Positions 1-6,400 of a DNA stretch of 10,603 nucleotides are shown in pieces. A program made the position numbers and the translations under genes. Source of the DNA: Chitinophagaceae bacterium (lineage in GTDB: Bacteria; Bacteroidota; Bacteroidia; Chitinophagales; Chitinophagaceae); contig PMUF01000089.1 in NCBI GenBank assembly GCA_003167015.1, positions 1-10,603 of the forward strand. Reading direction: 5' to 3'. Position 1 is the first letter of the stretch. Each line of letters opens with the position of its first letter. The notes below the pieces were generated by a model that made no database searches, was not told the DNA's origin, and was given only the letters and a program-made list of their open reading frames with translations.

Positions 1-1433
1 CCAGCGGCGTAGCGGCCAAATCCGCCTCAGAAGGATGGGTCGCCCGGCTGCAGTACAATTACGCGGGAAAATATTTCCTGGAAGGAAGTTTCCGTGACGA
101 CGGTTCCTACCTGTTCCCGCCCAACAAGCGCTTCGGCCAGTTCTACGGGGTGTCCGGCGGTTGGATAGCGAGCGATGAGAACTTTTTCAGACCGCTGAAG
201 GACAGGCATATCCTGGATTATCTCAAGGTGCGGGGTTCCTACGGGCTGGTAGGAAATACCAACGGAATATCGCCTTTTGAATACCTGGCCACCTATACTA
301 CCAATGCGAATGCTTACGTGGTCAACGGCACGCCGGAACTCGGGCTCCAGGGGAATAACCAGCTGCCCAGCAACTCCTTTACCTGGTATTCCAACTACAG
401 CAACAATATCGGCGTGGACTTCGCAACGCTTGAAAACCGGCTCAGCGGATCATTCGACCGCTTTTATTACCTGACGAAAGGATTTGTTGTCAGCGATACG
501 GCCTATGCTCAAACCCTGGGCGCCTCCCTGCCTTATGTCAACTCCAATGCCTCTCAGCGCACCGCGGGCATCGAATTCGGCCTGAACTGGGACGACAAGG
601 CCGGCGCCTTTAAATATCATGTTGGCGTCACTTATTCGAATTATCAAACCCTATACCCCATTTATCCCGGAGAGTCCGCCACGGCTATGGAAAATCCATA
701 CACCAGGCAGTCAGGCAAGGCGGACGGCTATTATAATTTCAATAACGGGCCCAACCAGCCCAGTACAGGATTCAACAACGGTCCGGGCTATATCGCTATC
801 GGGTTGTATCCTTCCAACAATTCCGTGCTGAACGGCGCGCTGCTATCCGGCAGTTCGAACGTGGCAGGGGGTGATATCAGGTACAAGGACGTCAACGGGG
901 ACGGGCAGGTCAACGGCAACGACCAGCGCCTGGTGGGCGCCAATAACTTCGCCCATACCAATTACGGCCTGAACTTCGCCCTGGAATACAAAGGCTGGAG
1001 CCTGGACGGCGCCTTCATGGGAACGGGCAACAGGGATATAGAACTCGGCAGCGTGGCGATGGGTGAGCAAAATATGTTGCAATACCCGTATCAGTATAAT
1101 TACTGGACTCCTTCCAACCCCGGCGCTTATTTCCCCAGGGAACTCCCCAACCAGGGCTATAACGGCAACAACAATACCGTCAACAGCACGTATTGGCTGG
1201 TCAATGCCCGGTATTTTCGCCTGAAGTCGTTGAACCTGTCCTACGACCTGAAACACGTGGGAGTTTTAAAGCGGTTCCGTTATATCGACAGGATGAAGGT
1301 ATTCGTTACCGGCCGGAACCTGTTCACGATATCCAATACCCTGAAGTATTACATCGATCCGGAAAGTAATCCGAACAATTGGGGATATGGCGTGCAGCGC
1401 ACATTCGCCGTGGGGTGCAACCTTGGATTTTAG
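1..1433 (+). CDS. SusC-like TonB-dependent outer-membrane receptor, C-terminal part (5' end outside window)
   Basis: This is the C-terminal beta-barrel portion of a SusC/RagA-family TonB-dependent transporter, which imports oligosaccharides across the outer membrane using TonB-ExbBD energy. The frame is already open at base 3, giving 476 codons. The ATG-like start near base 150 is a GTG inside the conserved segment FGQFYGVSGGW, so it is not a real start. Family hallmarks are visible: alternating aromatic strands (LQYNYAGKYFLEGSFRDDGS), the late-barrel motif DVNGDGQVNGNDQRLVG followed by NYGLNFALEYKGWSLDGAF, the segment YFRLKSLNLSYDL, VFVTGRNLFT, and a terminal Phe (CNLGF) as expected for barrel-assembly recognition. 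The plug, carboxypeptidase-like and signal regions lie upstream of the window. The SusD partner starts 40 bases after the stop, so the pair is almost certainly co-transcribed. The family call is secure; the transported glycan is unknown. Confidence 0.96.
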   Translation, partial: SGVAAKSASEGWVARLQYNYAGKYFLEGSFRDDGSYLFPPNKRFGQFYGVSGGWIASDENFFRPLKDRHILDYLKVRGSYGLVGNTNGISPFEYLATYTTNANAYVVNGTPELGLQGNNQLPSNSFTWYSNYSNNIGVDFATLENRLSGSFDRFYYLTKGFVVSDTAYAQTLGASLPYVNSNASQRTAGIEFGLNWDDKAGAFKYHVGVTYSNYQTLYPIYPGESATAMENPYTRQSGKADGYYNFNNGPNQPSTGFNNGPGYIAIGLYPSNNSVLNGALLSGSSNVAGGDIRYKDVNGDGQVNGNDQRLVGANNFAHTNYGLNFALEYKGWSLDGAFMGTGNRDIELGSVAMGEQNMLQYPYQYNYWTPSNPGAYFPRELPNQGYNGNNNTVNSTYWLVNARYFRLKSLNLSYDLKHVGVLKRFRYIDRMKVFVTGRNLFTISNTLKYYIDPESNPNNWGYGVQRTFAVGCNLGF

Positions 1434-1473
1434 TGCCCGGCGGATGCCCGGCGTCATCAAAAAAACAAAACAA

Positions 1474-3369
1474 ATGAAAAAGAATCTCTTACTCATAGCC
1501 ATGGCGGCAGGCTTATTCTCCTGCCTGTCCTGCAAAAAGATCCTGAATGTCCCCGACCTTTCAGCCATCAGCGGCTCCCAGGTCTGGGGTAATACAAACA
1601 CCGCCTATGATTTTGTGTACCAAACTTATAGTGACGTATTAGGGTACCAGTGGACGGGCGGCACGGGCAACCCGACCCAGCAGCTCGCCGAGGATGCCTA
1701 TACGGTCGACAACCTGACCTATGCCAACATATACGGTCAGAATTATACCGAGAATATTTTCAGCGGCACCCTCAACAACAACGACGATGCGGACGAGGGT
1801 TATAATGATTTTCGCCGGATCCTCGAGTGCAACCAGATCATCGACAATGTCGCTGCTTCCAGCGGGATCTCCGCATCGGACAAGGTGGAGTTGATCGCGC
1901 ATGGGTATTTTTTGCGCGGGATCACGAATTATTATGAGGCCAGGGCGTTCGGAAAAATCGTGTGGATCGATACCGTCCTGACCCAGAATGAGCAGCTTCG
2001 GCTGCCCACCGTATCGAGTCCGGCCCAGTCCTGGCATTATGTGATCCAGGACCTGGAAGCCGCCGCCGCCGGCCTCCCCACTACCCCGACTCCGGGCCTG
2101 GCCAATAAATATGTGGCGGAGGCCTTCCTGAGCGAAGCCTGCCTGGAAGCCGAGGCCTATTCCAACTACCCCAATGGCCCTTCTTTTAGCCCGGGGGATA
2201 CCCTGCTGCAACGGGCCATCAGCAGCGCCCAGGATGTCATCGCCAACGGGGGATACGCGATGGATGCCAACTACGGGGAAATGTTCAACGGGGGCAATCC
2301 GAACGCCTCCGAGATCATTTTCAGCGAATATTTCAATTCCGTCACCGAAACTATGCTTAGCACACCCATGCAATGGGAGGTGGTCAACCTCACCAACGGC
2401 TATATTCAAAAATATGGAGGCAGTCCCATGTTGAACAACCCCGGCATCTTCCAGGCCTGGAATACCTCGGGGCCTACGCAGAACCTGGCCGAGGATTACC
2501 TGGTCGTCGACCAGAACAATCCTTCCCAGGCATTGCCCTGGGATTCCACCTCTCAATTCAAAACGGCGGTTAGCGAGTCTACCCGGCCGAGCCTGACCGA
2601 TATTCCGCACAATGCGGGAGAGACTGATGTGCAGTACGGCATCGTCAATCCGGCGAGCGGTCAGACGGTCTGGACCTTATCCAACGTCGGGAGGGACGCC
2701 CGCTGGGCGGCTTCCATCATCAGCGATTCGACGCACTTCCAGGGAGAAACCCTGACGACCTGCATTTTGGGAAATGCCACCCGGTGGATGAACATCTTCG
2801 GGATTACGGGGGACAACAGCCTGTCGAACCTTTATTGGAGCAAGGGCGTGTGGACCGTCAGTCCCAACTACTTCTACACGACCCCGACGAACTATGCCTT
2901 TGTGATCATGCGGCTGGGCCGGGTGTACCTGAACCTCGCGGAGGCTTACCTGCTGGAGGGAGACCTTGGTGATGCCGTCGCCGCATTGAATCAGACCCGG
3001 ACGATCCATGGCAACCTGCCTCCATCCACGGCCTCGGACCTGGCTACCGCCTGGACGGATTACAAAAGGGAAAGGAGGGTGGACCTGACGACGGAGGGGG
3101 ATTATTACTGGAGCCTGCTGCGCTGGGGACTCTACGGCGGCGCCGCCAACCACGGGAACCCACAGGTGGGAGATATTCCTGAACTGGATCAGGCTCCCCT
3201 GGTGATGGATATCAGTAAGGACAGGATGAAGTTCAACGTCGTCACCGGATCCTTTTACGCGCTGAACAATGTCCGGAAATTCGATTATCCGCGGAGGTAC
3301 CTGTTCCCCATCGCTTATACCCAATACATCCTTCCCAACCCAAATATCGTTCAGAACCCCGGTTGGTAA
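1474..3369 (+). CDS. SusD/RagB-like glycan-binding outer-membrane lipoprotein
   Basis: A 631-residue SusD-family lipoprotein, the lid and ligand-binding partner of the upstream SusC. I start it at ATG 1474, because this gives a short basic N-terminus (MKKNLLLIAMAAG) and a hydrophobic core ending in a lipobox-like CLSC with Cys20, followed by KK as is common in SusD proteins. The in-frame extension upstream overlaps the susC end and has no signal character. TPR-like helical features of the family are visible: ILECNQIIDNV, HGYFLRGITNYYEARAFGK (His143 onward), a mid-protein NPNASEIIFSEYF, then RVYLNLAEAYLLEGD and YWSLLRWGLYGG (Arg550). The closing block YPRRYLFPIAYTQYILPNPN ends NPGW, the usual RagB/SusD C-terminal signature. 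Predicted to be anchored at the cell surface after signal peptidase II processing. It is somewhat longer than the ~500-600 residues common in the family. The ligand cannot be inferred. Confidence 0.95.
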   Translation: MKKNLLLIAMAAGLFSCLSCKKILNVPDLSAISGSQVWGNTNTAYDFVYQTYSDVLGYQWTGGTGNPTQQLAEDAYTVDNLTYANIYGQNYTENIFSGTLNNNDDADEGYNDFRRILECNQIIDNVAASSGISASDKVELIAHGYFLRGITNYYEARAFGKIVWIDTVLTQNEQLRLPTVSSPAQSWHYVIQDLEAAAAGLPTTPTPGLANKYVAEAFLSEACLEAEAYSNYPNGPSFSPGDTLLQRAISSAQDVIANGGYAMDANYGEMFNGGNPNASEIIFSEYFNSVTETMLSTPMQWEVVNLTNGYIQKYGGSPMLNNPGIFQAWNTSGPTQNLAEDYLVVDQNNPSQALPWDSTSQFKTAVSESTRPSLTDIPHNAGETDVQYGIVNPASGQTVWTLSNVGRDARWAASIISDSTHFQGETLTTCILGNATRWMNIFGITGDNSLSNLYWSKGVWTVSPNYFYTTPTNYAFVIMRLGRVYLNLAEAYLLEGDLGDAVAALNQTRTIHGNLPPSTASDLATAWTDYKRERRVDLTTEGDYYWSLLRWGLYGGAANHGNPQVGDIPELDQAPLVMDISKDRMKFNVVTGSFYALNNVRKFDYPRRYLFPIAYTQYILPNPNIVQNPGW

Positions 3370-3406
3370 GGTTAACATAACGATCAATCAATAAAAACGA
3401 TTTGGT

Positions 3407-3910
3407 ATGAACACGAATATTCGCACAAGAAAAAAAATAAAGCCAGGCATGCTGGTCCTGTCCGGAGTAGCCATCCTCTTGTTTTCGTCCTGCCTGAAAA
3501 GCAATTTACCGGCCTACCCCGCGTATGGGTCGGACTATATCAATGAAGTGTACTTTCAATACCGGTGGCTGGATTCCAATGTCGTTTCGAACGGACAACC
3601 GGTGGTGGCCGTCGAAAACCTCTCCGTAACGCAGCAGATCGATACTGCAACGGGCACCATTACCTGCCAGGTGACGGTACCGCCGGTCAACGGCGACTTC
3701 GATGCCTACCAGCGGAGCCTGGTCTCGCTGGATTCCATCTGGGTGTATGTGGATATCTCCTCAGGGGCAACCGTCACTCCAGTAGGGAGCGCTCCGGTGT
3801 TTGCCTACCAGGGGAACTATTCCATTCCGCAACAATATCGGGTTACCGCGGCTAACCCGGACAGCAGCAGGGTATGGACCATAAAGGTAACCTCTTTCCT
3901 TAAGCCGTAA
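3407..3910 (+). CDS. DUF5018-related surface lipoprotein, probable SusCD accessory glycan-binding protein
   Basis: A 167-residue lipoprotein that starts 37 bases after susD. The N-terminus is strongly basic (MNTNIRTRKKIKPG), followed by a hydrophobic stretch and the lipobox FSSC with Cys29, so it should be lipidated and exported. The mature part opens with LKSNLPAYPAYGSDYINEV and YFQYRWLDSN. It continues with beta-strand-rich sequence (GTITCQVTVPP, RSLVSLDSIWVYVDISSGAT, VTPVGSAPVFAYQGNYSIP) and closes with YRVTAANPDSSRVWTIKVTSFLKP. From memory this pattern matches the DUF5018-related proteins often encoded directly after Bacteroidota SusCD pairs; a profile search was not possible. No catalytic motif is visible. 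By position and by lipidation it is probably a small surface glycan-binding protein, but binding is inferred from context only. Confidence 0.82.
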   Translation: MNTNIRTRKKIKPGMLVLSGVAILLFSSCLKSNLPAYPAYGSDYINEVYFQYRWLDSNVVSNGQPVVAVENLSVTQQIDTATGTITCQVTVPPVNGDFDAYQRSLVSLDSIWVYVDISSGATVTPVGSAPVFAYQGNYSIPQQYRVTAANPDSSRVWTIKVTSFLKP

Positions 3911-3970
3911 GTACTGTCTGCAGGTTGGATTTTCATATTTGGACAAACCATCCCCTATTCCGGTCACTCC

Positions 3971-3990
3971 AAACCATGGGAAACCATGGG
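3971..3990 (+). repeat. Perfect 10-bp tandem duplication (AAACCATGGG twice)
   Basis: Two adjacent identical decamers contain the palindrome CCATGG. Because each CCATGG is self-complementary, the two copies can also pair with each other and form hairpin A of the surrounding element. The duplication may therefore be the origin of that hairpin, or simply two palindromic protein-binding half-sites. No further copy is seen in the spacer. Confidence 0.9.
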
Positions 3991-4023
3991 ATGACAGCCT
4001 GGGTAATCACCAGGCTGTCATCC
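3989..4023 (+). terminator. Strong perfect hairpin, possible terminator or mRNA 3' stabiliser after the susCD-lipoprotein operon
   Basis: Taken alone, this stem extends to 14 perfect pairs (GGATGACAGCCTGG with its complement) around the loop GTAATCA. It begins 78 bases after the lipoprotein stop codon. The downstream sequence (GGATAGGGGCGGCAGG) lacks a T-tract, so rho-independent termination on the + strand is not well supported; processing or stabilisation of the 3' end is equally plausible. The outer two GC pairs compete with the outer stem of the three-way junction, so the two folds are alternatives at that point. Confidence 0.35.
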
Positions 4024-4066
4024 GGATAGGGGCGGCAGGAGACGCGCGCTGTTAATAAAGATTCGA

Positions 4067-6379
4067 ATGGGAAAAATATTTATCAGATCGATCGCTGCGA
4101 AATTCTCAGCTATTGTACTCCTGACCATGCCTTTTTACCGGTGTTTTGCGCAGGATTCATTATATGAAATTGATTTAGCCCGCCAGGTACCGCAAAAAAC
4201 AGCCCAACTGGATTTTTCCTGTACCGATCCGGAGGGAGCAACATTGAGCGTGAATAATCGATATTTCGAGCGTGACGGAAAGCCCTGGTTCCCATTAATG
4301 GGAGAGTTTCATTATTCGCGGTATCCGCAGCAATATTGGGAAGAAGAAATTGTAAAGATGAAAAGCGCCGGTCTGTCAATAATTTCTACCTACATCTTCT
4401 GGGACGTGCATGAGAATCCAAGAAACCAGTGGAATTGGCAGGGAACGTTCGATCTTCGGCATTTTATTGAATTATGTGAAAAACATGAAATGTACGTATG
4501 GATAAGAATAGGTCCCTATGATAATGCGGAACTATTGTACGGAGGCTTGCCAAAATGGATTGCCGGCTTGAAGGGAAAGCGGAGCAATGACTCAACTTAT
4601 CTGGAGGAATCATTGAAATTATACAGACAGATCGGGAAACAAACCAAAGGCTTGTATTTTAAAGATGGCGGCCCGATTATCGGCGCTCAGTTGGAAAATG
4701 AGTATGATATTAATAACAGGGATCATATCGGAACTTTAAAGCAGATGGCGCTTAAAAGCGGGATAACCCCGGTGTTCTTTTCCGTAACGGCAAATACAGT
4801 ATTTCGTGATGACAAATTTAAAGCGATTCCCTTACAGGGTGCATACCCCTATCGGGGATGGGAAAAAGCCGGTGGCAGCGCTTCAAAAGATTTTCTTTAT
4901 GGGAATGACCAGTGGATATTGACAGATGCGAATGGGAAAGTTTATTACGATGTAAATAAATATCCCAAGGGTCTATGTGAGCAGGGATGCGGAGGGCAGA
5001 TAACCTATGCCAATCGTTTTGTCGTAGATCCCGGCATAGTGGAAGCTCATTTGCAAAACCAAATCGGAAGGGGCATGAATATGGTGGGGTATTACATGTT
5101 TCAGGGAGGGACGCAATTGCCGGAATTCAAAAGCCCTGATTGCCCTGTCTCATATGACTTTCAGGCGCCTATAAATGAATTTGGCTTTGTTCAGCCGTCT
5201 TATAGATATTTGAAGATACTGCACAATTTTTTGCGCGATTTTGGGAGCGATCTTGCCGCTATGAATGTGGTTGAGCCTCTAAACCCCGTTCGTGATGAGT
5301 ATGATACAACAAATCTTCGTTATGTGGTAAGAACTTCAGGAAACAGCGGGTTTGTTTTCCTATGCAATACACAGATAAGGGTGCATATGCAGGATAAAGT
5401 TTTCCGGATGCGCTTAAAATTAGCAAATGAAACAATTGAATTTCCAAGGGCGCCACTTCACTTTACCGGAGGAACTACCGCCATACTCCCTTTTAATTTA
5501 TTGCTTAATGGCGCTTTGCTGAAATATGCGACAGTACAACCTGTTAGCCGGTTTTCCTGGAATAATAAACAAATATTGTTTTTAATGGAGGTGAAAGGTA
5601 TGAATATGGAATTGGCCTTTGACGAAAAGACCATTACCAGTATAAAGGCAGAAGGATGGGAAATGGAGAAATCCGATGGTAAAATTTATCTTACTCCGAG
5701 GGGCGGGCGGGAGATATTGATTACATCATCGACCGGCCAGTCGTCTGTGATTATTTTGTTAAGCCGCGAACAGGCGGAAAATAGTTGGCGGACGACAATA
5801 AATAAACAGGAAGTAATGGTTATTTCAAAGGCCGACCTGATGTTTGAAAAAAATGCTATTGAATGCAGGCAGTTTGGTAGCCCGTTCTTTTCTTTGGACA
5901 TGTATCCTTCGATAACGGCGGTTTCAGAAAATAAATTTACAAAAGCTGTCCCGGCATCAATATTTAAACGGTATGAATTTCGCGTACCTGCGGTATCGCT
6001 AAACCTGGATTCCGAAAGGATCGCGCCGGACAGCCTATCAATTGTCAAGCCTGCCCGTTTGCCGGCCTCGTTAAGCGACATCCGGCTGCAGATCGATTAT
6101 CTTGGCGGCAGCGCAGAGATACTGGCAAACAATCAAATCCTGACAGATAACCTTTTTAATGGTTCCACGTGGTCAGTGGGATTGAACAGGTATATATCGG
6201 ACGACACCATAAAGAAAATCGAATGCAGGGTTTTGCCATGGCAAAATTATATTACCGGTGTTCCGGATATATTGGTAAAGAAAATAAAAGAAAGCCCTCC
6301 TCAAATAATAAATATAAAAGTTGTTCCGCAGTATAGAATTTGTGTTGGCCTGGGGGCGCTTTTAAGGGCATCGATCTAA
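4067..6379 (+). CDS. Secreted GH35-family beta-galactosidase
   Basis: A 770-residue retaining glycoside hydrolase of clan GH-A, expected to release terminal beta-linked galactose. An N-terminal signal peptide (AIVLLTMPFYRCFA, probable cut before Gln29) suggests periplasmic or surface export; there is no convincing lipobox. The TIM-barrel domain runs from about residue 65 to 395. It shows GEFHYSRYPQQYWEEEI, STYIFWDVHE, RIGPYDNAELLYGGLP and GGPIIGAQLENEY, with the acid/base Glu212. The probable nucleophile is Glu305 in GLCEQGCGG. The barrel closes with VGYYMFQGGTQ and VSYDFQAPINEFG. Beta-rich domains follow, ending in a jelly-roll-like segment (LQIDYLGGSAEILANNQ, LFNGSTWSVGLNRYI). The C-terminus (IKVVPQYRICV) fits the usual end of Bacteroidota GH35 relatives, so the gene appears complete. 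Its base composition is much lower in GC than the neighbours. The fusion gene starts 21 bases downstream, implying co-transcription. Precise substrate is unknown. Confidence 0.9.
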   Translation: MGKIFIRSIAAKFSAIVLLTMPFYRCFAQDSLYEIDLARQVPQKTAQLDFSCTDPEGATLSVNNRYFERDGKPWFPLMGEFHYSRYPQQYWEEEIVKMKSAGLSIISTYIFWDVHENPRNQWNWQGTFDLRHFIELCEKHEMYVWIRIGPYDNAELLYGGLPKWIAGLKGKRSNDSTYLEESLKLYRQIGKQTKGLYFKDGGPIIGAQLENEYDINNRDHIGTLKQMALKSGITPVFFSVTANTVFRDDKFKAIPLQGAYPYRGWEKAGGSASKDFLYGNDQWILTDANGKVYYDVNKYPKGLCEQGCGGQITYANRFVVDPGIVEAHLQNQIGRGMNMVGYYMFQGGTQLPEFKSPDCPVSYDFQAPINEFGFVQPSYRYLKILHNFLRDFGSDLAAMNVVEPLNPVRDEYDTTNLRYVVRTSGNSGFVFLCNTQIRVHMQDKVFRMRLKLANETIEFPRAPLHFTGGTTAILPFNLLLNGALLKYATVQPVSRFSWNNKQILFLMEVKGMNMELAFDEKTITSIKAEGWEMEKSDGKIYLTPRGGREILITSSTGQSSVIILLSREQAENSWRTTINKQEVMVISKADLMFEKNAIECRQFGSPFFSLDMYPSITAVSENKFTKAVPASIFKRYEFRVPAVSLNLDSERIAPDSLSIVKPARLPASLSDIRLQIDYLGGSAEILANNQILTDNLFNGSTWSVGLNRYISDDTIKKIECRVLPWQNYITGVPDILVKKIKESPPQIINIKVVPQYRICVGLGALLRASI

Positions 6380-6400
6380 ACAGCGAAATTTTAAAGGATA

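Larger units (their letters stand above)
3952..4032 (+). other. Candidate structured RNA/DNA element: three-way junction in the spacer before the GH35 gene
   Basis: Within the 156-base spacer 3911-4066, three nested inverted repeats fit together. The outer stem pairs CCCCTAT+CCGG (3952-3958, 3960-3963) with CCGGATAGGGG (4022-4032): 11 pairs and one bulged T at 3959. Inside it lies hairpin A, CCATGG (3974-3979) with CCATGG (3984-3989), closed by a GAAA (GNRA-type) loop at 3980-3983. Hairpin B follows, ATGACAGCCTGG (3991-4002) with CCAGGCTGTCAT (4010-4021), 12 perfect pairs and a 7-base loop. Hairpin B abuts the outer stem with no unpaired base, and one base separates the two hairpins. No T-run follows, so it is not a textbook intrinsic terminator. 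It could be an attenuator or 5'-leader structure for the GH35 gene, an mRNA 3'-end stabiliser for the susCD operon, or a dispersed repeat. The pairing is seen directly; any function is inference. Confidence 0.5.

Noticed and set aside
1387..1473. An earlier in-frame start for the SusD gene inside the end of susC
   Set aside because: The extra N-terminus has no signal-peptide character and would bury the lipoprotein signal. ATG 1474 gives a proper signal peptide with Cys20.
1639..2610. A long open frame on the - strand opposite susD (323 codons)
   Set aside because: It lies entirely antisense to a clear SusD protein, its translation has no recognisable motif, and long antisense frames are expected with GC-rich codon use.
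3934..3941. A Bacteroidota promoter for the GH35 gene (CATATTTG resembling TAnnTTTG)
   Set aside because: Only the -7-like half is present, with one mismatch, and no TTTG/TTG is found at the expected -33 distance. It is mentioned with the structured element but not annotated as a promoter.
3989..4023. A confident rho-independent terminator
   Set aside because: The stem is strong, but there is no T-tract after it on the + strand. It is listed only as a low-confidence possibility within the larger fold.
3952..4032. A hammerhead-type ribozyme, suggested by the three-way junction and a GAAA
   Set aside because: The GAAA is in a hairpin loop rather than the junction core, and the CUGANGA core is absent on both strands.
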